Assembly (NCBI RefSeq): GCF_000220705.2
Contig: NZ_CP023202.1
Span: 1,426,001-1,490,000 of the forward strand
Origin: Streptomyces xinghaiensis S187
Lineage (GTDB): Bacteria > Actinomycetota > Actinomycetes > Streptomycetales > Streptomycetaceae
Direction: 5' to 3'
Length of the DNA stretch: 64,000 nt
Part shown: positions 15,350-23,518 of the stretch, one piece after another
How positions within the stretch are numbered: the first letter of the stretch is position 1
How the letters are laid out: the number at the start of each line of letters is the position of its first letter
Translations under genes and position numbers: made by a program
The notes under the pieces: model-generated
Told to the model about the DNA's origin: nothing
Seen by the model: only the letters and a program-made list of their open reading frames with translations
The model's database searches: none

Positions 15350-16570
15350 TTACTCGACGACCTTCAGCAGCCGGTTCGGGGTGGAACCGGTCGCGTTGGT
15401 GATGGCACCGGCGGTGGCACCGCTGCTCAGGGCACTCGCTACCTGGGCCGGGGTGGCGCCGGTGTGGCGGCCCAGGTAGATGGCGGCGGCCCCGGCGACG
15501 TGCGGGCTGGCCATGGAGGTACCGGAGATGGTGTTGGTGGAGGTGTCGCTGCTCCGCCAGGCCGAGGTGATGGAGGAGCCGGGTGCGTAGATGTCCACCA
15601 CGCTGCCGTAGTTGGAGTAGTACGGCTCCGAGTCGCTGCTGGTGCTGGCGGCGACGGTGATCGCCTCCTGGACCCGCGCCGGTGAGTAGTTGGCCGCGTT
15701 GGCCGCCGAGTTGCCCGCCGCCACGGCGAAGGTGACGCCCGAGGCGATCGCGGAGCGCACGGCCGCGTCCAGGGCCGCGTCGGCCCCGCCGCCGAGGCTC
15801 ATATTGGCCACGGACGGACCGGAGGCGTTCCGCTGGACCCAGTCGATGCCGGCGACGACGCCGGCGGTGGTGCCGGAACCGTTGTTGTCGAGCACGCGGA
15901 CGGCGACGATCTTGGCCTTCTTGGCGACACCGTGCGCCGCGCCGGCGACGGTGCCCGCCACGTGCGTCCCGTGCCCGTGGCCATCGGTGGCGGAGTTGTC
16001 GCCGTCGATGGCGTCGTAGCCGAGGCTGGCACGGCCCCCGAAGTCCTGGTGGGTGACGCGCACGCCGGTGTCGATGACGTAGACGGTCACGCCCTCGCCG
16101 GCACTGTCCGGGTAGTTGTAGACGCCGTCCCGCGACCGGGAGGTCTGGTCGATCCGGTCCAGGCCCCAGGACGGCGGGTTGGCCTGGGAGCCGGTGATGC
16201 GGAAGGTCTTGTTCTGCACCACCTTGTCGACGGCCGGGTCGGCGGCGAGGCGTCTCGCCTCGGTCTCCGTGAGGCCGGTGGCGGAGAAGCCGTCCAGAGC
16301 GGTGTAGTTGTGGTCGAGCTTGCCGCCGTACGTCTTGGCCAGCTCCTTCTTGCCGGTGGCCTTCAGGGTCTTGGCGGCGGCACCGTCCTTGAGCAGGACG
16401 ACGTAGCTGCCGTCGATGGCGGTCTTGGCACCGGCGCCGTAGATCTTGCCCTCGGCCGGGGCGGGGGCGGCTCCGGCGGGGACGGCCGCGAGGCCGGTGC
16501 CCACGACGGCCGCGGCGGCGGATATGGCGACGGTGAGGCGGCGCAGAGCGGAACGCGAGCGAGTTGCCAT
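15350..16570 (-). CDS. Secreted subtilisin-like serine protease (S8, proteinase K type), copy 1
   Basis: 406 aa. Signal peptide (basic start, AISAAAAVVGTGLAAVPAGA), inhibitor I9 prodomain (about 45-120: SYVVLLKDGAAAKTL, GFSATGLTETEARRLAADPAV), then the mature S8 domain with the triad in VIDTGVRVTHQDF (Asp), GHGHGTHVAGT (His) and SGTSMASPHVAG (Ser), and oxyanion Asn in AAGNSAANA. The size and the NPPSWGLDRIDQ junction are those of proteinase K-like enzymes. It is an extracellular protease for protein degradation. A paralogue of the same layout lies 2.5 kb away and shares a conserved upstream DNA segment. Confidence 0.96.
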   Translation of the reverse strand: MATRSRSALRRLTVAISAAAAVVGTGLAAVPAGAAPAPAEGKIYGAGAKTAIDGSYVVLLKDGAAAKTLKATGKKELAKTYGGKLDHNYTALDGFSATGLTETEARRLAADPAVDKVVQNKTFRITGSQANPPSWGLDRIDQTSRSRDGVYNYPDSAGEGVTVYVIDTGVRVTHQDFGGRASLGYDAIDGDNSATDGHGHGTHVAGTVAGAAHGVAKKAKIVAVRVLDNNGSGTTAGVVAGIDWVQRNASGPSVANMSLGGGADAALDAAVRSAIASGVTFAVAAGNSAANAANYSPARVQEAITVAASTSSDSEPYYSNYGSVVDIYAPGSSITSAWRSSDTSTNTISGTSMASPHVAGAAAIYLGRHTGATPAQVASALSSGATAGAITNATGSTPNRLLKVVE

Positions 16571-16668
16571 GAGGGGTCTCCTCCTGCACTGAGTGGGGGT
16601 GTGCGGGGGCGGAACGTCGCGACGGGCCGTGGGGTCGAGGCCCGCTTCGATGAGTCAGCACGGTGACT

Positions 16669-16738
16669 GATTGACGCGCTCATATCAATACGTTCGCTCA
16701 GCGGTGTGACATGGGTTACATCGTCCGGTAATCGCGAA
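16669..16738 (-). repeat. Conserved upstream element of protease genes, copy 1
   Basis: A 70-bp segment beginning 98 bp upstream of protease 1. It aligns without gaps to 19210-19279 upstream of protease 2 with about ten differences. The core GTTCGCTCAGCGGTGTGAC and the block GTCCGGTAATCGC are identical in both. The segment is more AT-rich than the flanks and probably contains the promoter and regulator sites of both genes. Confidence 0.75.
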
Positions 16739-16924
16739 TATCTGCGCGGCGGGCGGAATCCGGCCATCGCGGGCCACCGCTGATGTGGCGTCACTGGCGG
16801 CCTGCGGCCGCCCCCGGCCATGACGACGGAGGAAACGGGCTTCGAGGGTGACGCCCTATAAGACGAGCTCGGTGCTGTGGGCGTGTGGCCCGCGCCCCGC
16901 GGTGCGCGTGAGGAGGTTTCCGGG

Positions 16925-17060
16925 GCGGCGGGGTGGCGAAGTGCCGGGCCGGGCCGAGGACGCGGAACGCATCGCCTTCCGGGTCGGCCGGAACCCGCCG
17001 GGGGAAGCCGCCCCGGCCCGCGTCGGCGGGCGTCGCGCCGAGCCCCTTCAGGGCGCGGCC
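16925..17060 (-). pseudogene. Remnant of a VOC/glyoxalase-family protein (C-terminal piece)
   Basis: On the minus strand one frame reads LGATPADAGRGG then VPADPEGDAFRVLGP. This closely matches the C-terminal end of streptomycete VOC (glyoxalase-like) proteins, which typically end in an ADPEGNEFCVL-like block. No start codon or N-terminal half exists upstream; the same frame there runs antisense-like through the DUF1697 gene. It is best read as a truncated, decaying gene end. Recognition is from memory of the family. Confidence 0.55.
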
Positions 17061-17097
17061 GGCTCCGTGTGGTGGACGGCGGCGGTGGCGGGTTCGG

Positions 17098-17658
17098 TCA
17101 ACTCTCCACAAGAGCCAGCAGCTTGGTGACGGTGCTCCAGTTCCTGGTCGTCGCCTCGACGCCCAGCTTCCGCTTGTCCAGGAGCGGCGCGAGCCTGCTG
17201 CGGCCCTGGCCGTTCGGGAAGTACGCGTAGAGCTCGCGGCCGCCGTCGGCCAGGCGGTACTCGTCCGGGGCGTAGAGCGCCGGGTCGACCGCGTCCAGTT
17301 GTTCCGGGTCCGCCCGGCCGGCCAGAAAGGTGACCGTGTGTTTCGCGGGTTCGGCGGCCGGGTCCGGGAAGGGGTTGGCCTCCACGGCGGCACGCAGCTC
17401 CCCGGCGGTACGGACCACGACGGCGACCGGGAAGCCGAACCACTCGGCGAGGGCCTGCTCGACCTCGGCGGCCAGACGGCCGGGATCCCGGTGGTCGGGG
17501 GCGTCGAAGACGGCGTTGCCGCTCTGCAGCAGGGTTCGCACGTTGTCGTAGCCGAAGCCGGTCAGCACGGACCGCAGTTCGGCCATCGGGACCTTGTTGC
17601 TGCCGCCCACGTTGATGCCCCGCAGCAGGGCCGCGTATGTCGTCGTCACGGACGGCAC
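17098..17658 (-). CDS. DUF1697 family protein
   Basis: 186 aa. The opening TTTYAALLRGINVGGSNKVPMAELR and the following VRTLLQSGNAVFDAP are the signature of DUF1697, a family of unknown function built of two ferredoxin-like halves. The end (GVEATTRNWSTVTKLLAL) is equally typical. The start may be ATG 17658 or GTG 17649. It lies between the two protease genes on the same strand with no obvious link to them. The family is common in actinobacterial accessory regions. Confidence 0.92.
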   Translation of the reverse strand: MPSVTTTYAALLRGINVGGSNKVPMAELRSVLTGFGYDNVRTLLQSGNAVFDAPDHRDPGRLAAEVEQALAEWFGFPVAVVVRTAGELRAAVEANPFPDPAAEPAKHTVTFLAGRADPEQLDAVDPALYAPDEYRLADGGRELYAYFPNGQGRSRLAPLLDKRKLGVEATTRNWSTVTKLLALVES

Positions 17659-17775
17659 GCTACGGGAAGTGCGCCGGGGCCGGGCGCCTTAGCCGGACGG
17701 CGTCCGGGGGGCGCCCCCGAACCGCGTACACCCCCGTACCGCGAGGGCGCGGGCGGGGCGCAGCCCCGCCCGCAT

Positions 17776-17829
17776 GAGTCCGGCCGCCTCCCCGCGCGGG
17801 CGGGAGGGCGGCCGGACTCCGGCGGTGCG
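17776..17829 (-). terminator. Terminator hairpin after subtilisin gene 2
   Basis: GAGTCCGGCCGCC (17776-17788) pairs perfectly with GGCGGCCGGACTC (17817-17829), 13 bp of stem with a GC-rich inner loop, about 45 bp past the protease 2 stop. The resemblance to the terminator of protease 1 suggests the whole transcription unit was duplicated. Confidence 0.68.
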
Positions 17830-17872
17830 CACGCCGTCCGGCCCGGGGGCGGACCCGGGCCGGAGCCTGTGA

Positions 17873-19087
17873 CTACTCGACGATCTTCAGCAGCTTGTTC
17901 GGGGTGCCGCCGGTCGCGTTCTTGATGGCACCCGAGGTGGCGCCGCCGGTCAGGGCGGAGGCGACCTGCGCCGGGCCGGCGGTGGTGTGGCCGCTCAGGT
18001 AGACGGCCGCGGCGCCCGCGACGTGCGGGGTGGCCATGGACGTGCCGGAGATGGTGTTGGTGGAGCTGTCGCCGCTGTTCCAGGTCGAGGTGATGGAGGA
18101 GCCCGGTGCGTAGAGGTCCACCACGCTGCCGAAGTTGGAGAAGGACGACTGCTGGTCGCCGCTGGTGCTGGAGGCGACGGTGATGGCCTCCGTGACGCGG
18201 GCCGGGGAACCGGTCGAGGCGTTCCTCGACTCGTTGCCCGCCGCGACGGCGAAGGTGACGCCCGAGGAGATCGCGGTGCGCACGGCCGCGTCCAGGGCGG
18301 CGTCGGCGCCGCCGCCGAGGCTCATGTTGGCGACGGAGGGACCGGAGGCGTTCTCGGCGACCCAGTCGATGCCGGCGACGACACCGGCGGTGGTGCCGGA
18401 ACCGTTGTCGTCGAGCACGCGGACGGCGACGATCTTCGCCTTCTTGGCGACACCGTGCGAGGCACCGGCGATGGTGCCCGCCACGTGGGTGCCGTGCCCG
18501 TGGCCGTCGTCGGCCGAGTTGTCGCCGTCGATGGCGTCGTAGCCGAGGCTGGCACGGCCCTCGAAGTCCTGGTGGGTGACGCGGACACCGGTGTCGATGA
18601 CGTAGGCGGTGACGCCCTGGCCCGCGCTGTCCGGGTAGGTGTAGGCGCCGTCGCCGGCGGTCGCGGTCTGGTCGATCCGGTCCAGGCCCCAGGACGGCGG
18701 GTTGTTCTGGGTGCCGGTGATGGTGAACTTCTGGTCCCGGACGACCTTGTCGACGGCCGGGTCGGCGGCGAGGCGCTTGGCCTCGGACTCGCTGAGGCCG
18801 GTGGCGGAGAAGCCCTCCAGCGCCGAGTAGTTGCGGGCCAGCTTGCCGCCGTAGGTCGCGGCGAGGTCCTTCTTGCCGGCCGTCTTCAGGGTCTTGGCGG
18901 CGGCACCGTCCTTGAGCAGGACGACGTAGCTGCCGCTGACGGCGTTCTTGGCGTCCGCGCCGTAGATCTTGCCCCCTGCGGGGGCCGCTCCGGCCGGGAG
19001 GGCCATGAGGGTGGTGCCCACGACCGCCGCGGCGGCGGTGACGGCAACGGCGAGGCGGCGCTTGCCGGAACGCGAATGAGTAGCCAT
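17873..19087 (-). CDS. Secreted subtilisin-like serine protease (S8, proteinase K type), copy 2
   Basis: 404 aa, same layout as the copy at 15350-16570: signal peptide, I9 prodomain (SYVVLLKDGAAAKTL), and S8 domain with Asp in VIDTGVRVTHQDF, His in GHGHGTHVAGT and Ser in SGTSMATPHVAG. The mature domains are largely identical, while exposed stretches differ (WVAENAS versus WVQRNAS, AGNESRNAS versus AGNSAANA, QQSSFSNFG versus SEPYYSNYG). This points to tandem duplication followed by divergence of surface residues. ATG 19087 is followed by the usual basic n-region; a GGGAGG-like site lies upstream. Confidence 0.96.
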   Translation of the reverse strand: MATHSRSGKRRLAVAVTAAAAVVGTTLMALPAGAAPAGGKIYGADAKNAVSGSYVVLLKDGAAAKTLKTAGKKDLAATYGGKLARNYSALEGFSATGLSESEAKRLAADPAVDKVVRDQKFTITGTQNNPPSWGLDRIDQTATAGDGAYTYPDSAGQGVTAYVIDTGVRVTHQDFEGRASLGYDAIDGDNSADDGHGHGTHVAGTIAGASHGVAKKAKIVAVRVLDDNGSGTTAGVVAGIDWVAENASGPSVANMSLGGGADAALDAAVRTAISSGVTFAVAAGNESRNASTGSPARVTEAITVASSTSGDQQSSFSNFGSVVDLYAPGSSITSTWNSGDSSTNTISGTSMATPHVAGAAAVYLSGHTTAGPAQVASALTGGATSGAIKNATGGTPNKLLKIVE

Positions 19088-19209
19088 GTGAAGGGAGGTC
19101 TCCTCGTGCGCTGAGTGGGGGGAGGTGGGGGGATGTGGGGACGGCGCGGTGTCGCGGTGTGTCAGGGCCGTGGGGGGTGGCGGGACTCCGCGTGACCGAA
19201 ACCCTGACC

Positions 19210-19279
19210 GATTGACGCGCGCATTTCAATGTGTTCGCTCAGCGGTGTGACGTGGCTAACACTGTCCGGTAATCGCAAA
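19210..19279 (-). repeat. Conserved upstream element of protease genes, copy 2
   Basis: Partner of 16669-16738, beginning 122 bp upstream of protease 2, ungapped, with about ten differences over 70 bp. Conservation is not confined to the coding part, so the regulatory region was duplicated along with the gene and has been kept. Confidence 0.75.
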
Positions 19280-19610
19280 GCCCGGCAGAACGGGCGCAGT
19301 TGGGACAACGGCAGCGGCACCGTGCGGCGGCGTACGAGGAGTTGGCGGCCGTCCGGAGAGCGGGAAGTGCGCTCCGGACGGCTGCGGCCCCCGGTGCCGT
19401 CCGCTGACCGGACGAGCACGACCCCGGACACCGGATTCCCGGCCGCGCGGGCACACCCGGAGCGGGCCGGAGAAGCCGGGGCGGAGCGGCGGAAGCACCC
19501 GGGCGGAGACGGGAAGCCCGCCGGACAGGCCGAGGGAGCACGGGCGCGCGGAACGGAGGGCGGGCCGGCGGAAGAAGAGCGGGCCGGCGCGGGAGGGCCC
19601 GCTCACGCGG
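19280..19610. other. Intergenic region without a recognisable gene
   Basis: About 330 bp of very GC-rich sequence between the protease 2 control region and a strong hairpin. Open frames here are short, start poorly and show no domain. No repeat or promoter stands out. Confidence 0.5.
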
Positions 19611-19641
19611 ACGGGCCCGGGGCGGTGCGCCCCGGGCCCGT
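19611..19641. terminator. Strong hairpin terminator
   Basis: ACGGGCCCGGGGC (19611-19623) and GCCCCGGGCCCGT (19629-19641) form a perfect 13-bp stem with a 5-base loop. It lies about 100 bp past the stop of the CDP-alcohol phosphotransferase gene and should terminate its transcript. Confidence 0.72.
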
Positions 19642-19742
19642 GCCCGCCGCCGGCGGCGCGTGTACCGCGTGCGGTGATCCTTCTGGTTCCGCTCCCCCCG
19701 CCACCGCCCACTCCCCGCGGCCGGGTGGCACCCGGCCCGGGC

Positions 19743-20804
19743 TCAGGCCGCGGTCGTCGTCTCCCGGGGTGCCGACGGAACCCCCGGAGCCGGCGCGACG
19801 GCGGCGGCCTCGGCGCCCGCCGCGTCGAAGGACTCGAGGGTGCGGGTGAAGTCCCGCGTGGAGAGCAGCAGCTTGTAGATGATCGCCAGTTCGAAGACGA
19901 GCAGCAGCGCCGCGGCGCCGATGGTCACCGGGGCGACGGCACCCACCGCCGGGGCGATGATGAAGACCGCCATCTGGAACTCGATACCGCTGACCAGGTG
20001 GGTGCGGATGCGGTGGCGCAGCAGCAGGTTCCGGAACCGGCCGTACCAGGGGAAGCGGCTCTTGAACTCCTGGTGCAGGTCGATGACCGGCCCCGCCGGC
20101 CGGGCGCCGGGAAGGACGGCCGCGTCCGCCGCGGTCTCGCCCTCCGTGCCGGCGTCATAGTGCGCGGGCTCCGGCCCGTCGTCGGCGGCGGTGCGGTCCT
20201 CCTGGTCGAAGTCCGCCTCGGGGTTGTCGCGGAGCAGGTCCTCCATGAAGGAGACCCGCCGCTCGTCGTCCGCCCGCCGGGCCGCCCGGGCGCGGGCCTT
20301 GATCTGCTTGCGCATCCCGTGCCGGATCTTGAAGATCTGCAGGGCGTCGACGTACCGCAGCATGTCGAGGAAGACGACGGCGAGGGCCAGCCACAGGAAG
20401 ACGACATCTCCCGTGCGGGAGTACTGGCCCCCCATCAGTGCGATGGCGCACACCAGGACCCGCACCCGGTCGAAGACATAGTCGAGCCAGGCGCCGAAGA
20501 CGGTGCCGGTACCGGTGAGCCGGGCCAGCTTCCCGTCCATGCAGTCCAGGATGAAGCTGAGGTGGTAGAGGGCGGCGCCCGCCAGCAGCCAGCCCCAGCT
20601 TCCGGTCGCGAAGCAGGCGGCCGCGCCGAGGCCGAGGAAGAGCGCGGCCCAGGTGATCTGGTTCGGGGTGATACGGGTCCACATCGCCGTCCAGCGGACG
20701 AGCGGGGTGGCCAGCGGGTCCACCAGCAGCACCGTCCACCAGGCGTCGCGTTTCTTCTCGGTGGTGCGGCGTACCTCCGCGAGCGGAGGAATATCTCTGC
20801 GCAT
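19743..20804 (-). CDS. CDP-alcohol phosphatidyltransferase family membrane protein
   Basis: 353 aa from ATG 20804. The catalytic signature D-x2-DG-x2-AR-x8-G-x3-D-x3-D is complete in DCMDGKLARLTGTG and AWLDYVFDR. Several membrane segments surround it (ITPNQITWAALFLGLGAAACF, WLLAGAALYHLSFIL, VVFLWLALAVVFLDML, near-C-terminal VGAVAPVTIGAAALLLVF). A hydrophilic, acidic insert of about 90 residues (about 175-265) splits the membrane part, unusual compared with PgsA or PssA. The family moves phospho-alcohol head groups onto CDP-activated lipids; the acceptor here is unknown. The ATG at 20804 with GAGAG upstream fits better than the longer reading that would cross the palindrome. Confidence 0.88.
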   Translation of the reverse strand: MRRDIPPLAEVRRTTEKKRDAWWTVLLVDPLATPLVRWTAMWTRITPNQITWAALFLGLGAAACFATGSWGWLLAGAALYHLSFILDCMDGKLARLTGTGTVFGAWLDYVFDRVRVLVCAIALMGGQYSRTGDVVFLWLALAVVFLDMLRYVDALQIFKIRHGMRKQIKARARAARRADDERRVSFMEDLLRDNPEADFDQEDRTAADDGPEPAHYDAGTEGETAADAAVLPGARPAGPVIDLHQEFKSRFPWYGRFRNLLLRHRIRTHLVSGIEFQMAVFIIAPAVGAVAPVTIGAAALLLVFELAIIYKLLLSTRDFTRTLESFDAAGAEAAAVAPAPGVPSAPRETTTAA

Positions 20805-20884
20805 GGTGAACTCTCTTGTCCAGTCGGGCTGTTCACCCGACGTTAAGAACCCCGCCACCCAAAGGACAAGATTCGCGCCGTACA

Positions 20885-20906
20885 ACCTTTACCCATGGGT
20901 AAAGGT
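20885..20906. promoter_or_regulatory. Perfect 22-bp palindrome upstream of CDP-alcohol transferase
   Basis: The sequence is exactly self-complementary, with half-site ACCTTTACCCA and centre at 20895/20896. It is AT-richer than its surroundings. Outside it the octamers CCACCCAA (about 20858-20866) and TTGGGTGG (about 20911-20918) form a second inverted pair. It sits between the mgt stop (20936) and the phosphotransferase start (20804). As DNA it looks like a dimeric repressor site; as RNA a 9-bp stem with a CATG loop is possible. Confidence 0.6.
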
Positions 20907-20935
20907 CGTCTTGGGTGGCCGTGTCCATGGATGCG

Positions 20936-22156
20936 TCAGGCTCGGACGCCCCCGGCGTCCGACAGCCCGGGCAGCTCCGCCTCGATGAGGTCGGCGGCGC
21001 GGGCGGTACCGCCCTCACCGGCCACATCGGACCGTACGGCCGCGCAGCGCTCCCTGACCCCGGGGTCGTCGGCGAGGGCGAGCACCAGGTCCCGCAGCCG
21101 GTCCGCCGTGACCTCCTCCTTGGGCAGATGCCGGCCCACGCCGAGCCCCTGAAGCATCTCGGCGTTCATCGTCTGGTCGGCCGCCTGCGGTACGGCGAGC
21201 ATGGGGACTCCGCAGGCCAGCCCCTCCTGGGAGCTGCCCATCCCGGCGTGCGTGACGAAGACGTCGGCCTGCCGGAGGACGGCGAGCTGCGGGACCCAGC
21301 GGTGCACCTCGATGTTGGCCGGCACCTCGCCCAGCTCTGCCTCGTCCGTGAACCTGCCGATCTGCAGGACGACGTGCAGGCCCTCCAGACCGCCGAACGC
21401 CTCGACGCACCGGCGGTAGAAGGCGGGCTCCTTGGTGAAGGCGGAACCGAGGGAGATCAGCAGCACCTTCTCCGCGTCCGGCGGGCGCCGCCAGGTGCCC
21501 TGGTGGGACCGGTCCCCCAGGCAGGGGCCGGTGAAGGTGTACACGGAGCGGTCGACCCGGTGCGCCTCGGGCTGCATCGCGCTCGGGATCAGGGCGATGC
21601 AGCGCCGGGGCCGCCCGATGAGCCGGTCGGGATCGGTGTGCGTCATCCCGTGCTCGTCGAGCCAGGCCCGGTACCGCGCGAAGTAGGCTCTGCCGCGGGG
21701 CGTTTCCCGCACCGGCGCCCACATCTGCTCGGCCACCTCCTCGTACCCCTCCCAGGCGACCATGCACGGGGAGAGCTGGACGGCGGGCACGCCCCAGCGG
21801 TGGGCGAGGACCGGCGCCGGGTAGGCCCCGATGTCGTGCAGCACCAGGTCGGGTTCGTCCCCCTCGTAGGCGGCGAGCTGCTGCGGCAGCGCCTGGATCG
21901 CGTCGTCGAGGAACGGCTCCACGTTGTCCAGGAGTGACGTGCCCCAGGCGTCCGGGTCCTCGTCGAGGGGGAGGGTGGAGGTGTAGGGGCGCGGCTCGGC
22001 TCCCGCCCCGGCGACGAGGTCGGCGAAGGCGGGCGGGACGGCGTAGGTGACCCGGTGTCCGCGGGCGGCCAGTTCGCGGATGACCTCCAGGCTGGGGTTG
22101 ACGTGGCCGTGGGCAGCGATGCTGAACATGGCGATATGGGCTGGTTCACGGTGCAT
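20936..22156 (-). CDS. mgt: Macrolide glycosyltransferase (GT1 family)
   Basis: 406 aa, ATG after GAGGAGTG. N-terminal acceptor domain begins HIAMFSIAAHGHVNPSLEVIRELAARGHRVTY; the C-terminal UDP-sugar signature is HRWVPQLAVLRQADVFVTHAGMGSSQEGLACGVPMLAVPQ. This is the architecture of OleD/OleI and of the S. lividans Mgt enzyme, which transfer glucose from UDP-glucose to the desosamine 2'-OH of macrolides and inactivate them. The erm gene directly upstream on the same strand repeats the lrm-mgt pairing known from S. lividans, which strengthens the call. No signal peptide, so it acts in the cytoplasm. Confidence 0.92.
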   Translation of the reverse strand: MHREPAHIAMFSIAAHGHVNPSLEVIRELAARGHRVTYAVPPAFADLVAGAGAEPRPYTSTLPLDEDPDAWGTSLLDNVEPFLDDAIQALPQQLAAYEGDEPDLVLHDIGAYPAPVLAHRWGVPAVQLSPCMVAWEGYEEVAEQMWAPVRETPRGRAYFARYRAWLDEHGMTHTDPDRLIGRPRRCIALIPSAMQPEAHRVDRSVYTFTGPCLGDRSHQGTWRRPPDAEKVLLISLGSAFTKEPAFYRRCVEAFGGLEGLHVVLQIGRFTDEAELGEVPANIEVHRWVPQLAVLRQADVFVTHAGMGSSQEGLACGVPMLAVPQAADQTMNAEMLQGLGVGRHLPKEEVTADRLRDLVLALADDPGVRERCAAVRSDVAGEGGTARAADLIEAELPGLSDAGGVRA

Positions 22157-22310
22157 GGACGCACACTCCTCGATCGGTGGGGTACGGGGGCGGCCCGCAG
22201 GGGGCGGGAAGGAGCGGTGGACGGGCCGGCGCCGGGGACGACGGGCCGCCGTTGCGCGGGGATCCCGGGAGCGGTCCGGAGCACAGGCTACGCGAGACGA
22301 GACGTATCGG

Positions 22311-23342
22311 TTAATCATTTTGGCCGTCCGGACGAGGAGGAGTGTCCGGACGGCGGACCCGGGCCGGCCGAGGGCCGGCAGGCCGGGGGCGCGCAGGCTG
22401 AGGCCGAACAGGCCACAGCGTGCGGAAGACCGTGAGCCACTGCTCCGGTGTGACATACGCGACGACGACCGAGCGGTCCAGCCGCGCTCCGCGGAACGCG
22501 GCGTCGAGCGGCCCCGCCCGGTGGGCCCGGCGCAGCGAGGCGTACAGCGATCCGCCCACGCCGGAGAAACCCAGCTCCACCATGCGGTGGTAGTCGCCGA
22601 GGGCGGCCGCGGGCAGCAGGGGCCGCTCGCGCCGCTCGATCCGGAGGATGCCCGAGTCCACGCGGGGCACCGGCCGGAACTCCCGGCGGGAGATCCGGCC
22701 GAGCAGCCGCCACTCGTGGCAGGGCCAGTTCCGCACCGTCAGCAGGCTCCAGCGTCCGTAGTCGCCGGTCCGCTTGCGGGCGTACTCGAGCTGGGTGACG
22801 AAGGTCGCCGAGGTGAGCGTGCGCGCCCGCAGCGCCCAGTCCACGATTTCCGCGGTGCGGGAGTAGGGGATGTTCCCCGCGAGGGCGAACGGCTCACGGG
22901 GGACGGGGGCCGCCAGGAAGTCGCCGCCGCTGATCCGCACATGGGCGTGGTGCGGGCCGCCGAACCGGTCGCGCAGTGCCGGCAGCAGACGGGGGTCGAT
23001 CTCGTGGGCGATCAGCCGCCCGCAGTACGGGGCCAGCGCCTCGGTCAGGACGCCGCGCCCGGCGCCGACCTCCAGCACCAGGCCACCGGGGGCCGGCCGG
23101 ACCAGACGCGCGACGCGCTCGGCGACGGCCCGGCGGGCGAGGAAGTTCTGCGAGAGCTCGCGCCGGGCGCGGTCGGGGCTGCGGCCGCCGTCGCGGCTGC
23201 CGGCGTTGCCGGGGCCGGCGGGGCTGCGATCACGGTCACGGTCACGGCCGTGTGCGCGATCCGCACGGGTGCCGTACGGCGGGTGGGCGCGGGAGGTCTC
23301 CCGCGAGCGGGCAGGGTGGGGCGATCGGGGTGCACGGGCCAC
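22311..23342 (-). CDS. erm: 23S rRNA (adenine-N6) methyltransferase, ErmSF-like
   Basis: 343 aa. Motif I VLEVGAGRGVLTEAL, motif IV LAGNIPYS and LSQNFL at the start of the core identify an Erm/KsgA-type enzyme that methylates A2058 (E. coli numbering) and blocks macrolides, lincosamides and streptogramin B. Residues 1-60 are an Arg/Asp-rich extension beginning ARAPRSPHPARS, and the tail is Pro/Arg-rich; both are the mark of ErmSF (TlrA) as I remember it, so dimethylation is likely. The start is GTG 23342. A leader peptide gene with its own ribosome-binding site lies 176 bp upstream, implying drug-induced translational or transcriptional attenuation. Confidence 0.95.
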   Translation of the reverse strand: MARAPRSPHPARSRETSRAHPPYGTRADRAHGRDRDRDRSPAGPGNAGSRDGGRSPDRARRELSQNFLARRAVAERVARLVRPAPGGLVLEVGAGRGVLTEALAPYCGRLIAHEIDPRLLPALRDRFGGPHHAHVRISGGDFLAAPVPREPFALAGNIPYSRTAEIVDWALRARTLTSATFVTQLEYARKRTGDYGRWSLLTVRNWPCHEWRLLGRISRREFRPVPRVDSGILRIERRERPLLPAAALGDYHRMVELGFSGVGGSLYASLRRAHRAGPLDAAFRGARLDRSVVVAYVTPEQWLTVFRTLWPVRPQPARPRPAGPRPARVRRPDTPPRPDGQND

Positions 23343-23518
23343 GGCCGGTGTCCATTTCTCCGGAAGGTTCGGGGGGCGGACGGCACGGGGCCCCGACCGG
23401 AGAAAGGGAGCAGGCGGCGGAAGACGGCGGCACGGCGCACGCGGACGCCGGGCGTGCGGGCGTACGGGCGTCGTTCAGGCGCGCGGCAGGTGCCGCGGCG
23501 GTACTGCCGGGGAAGAGA

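Noticed and set aside
14325..16661. A 778-codon minus-strand frame joining the Clp-N gene to protease DNA
   Set aside because: Only the last 257 codons resemble a protein; the rest is an out-of-frame shadow of protease 1, and a promoter with -35/-10 boxes sits at 15105-15133.
19280..19742. Protein-coding gene in the gap between protease 2 and the CDP-alcohol transferase
   Set aside because: Frames are short and low-complexity, and a 13-bp-stem terminator occupies the middle.
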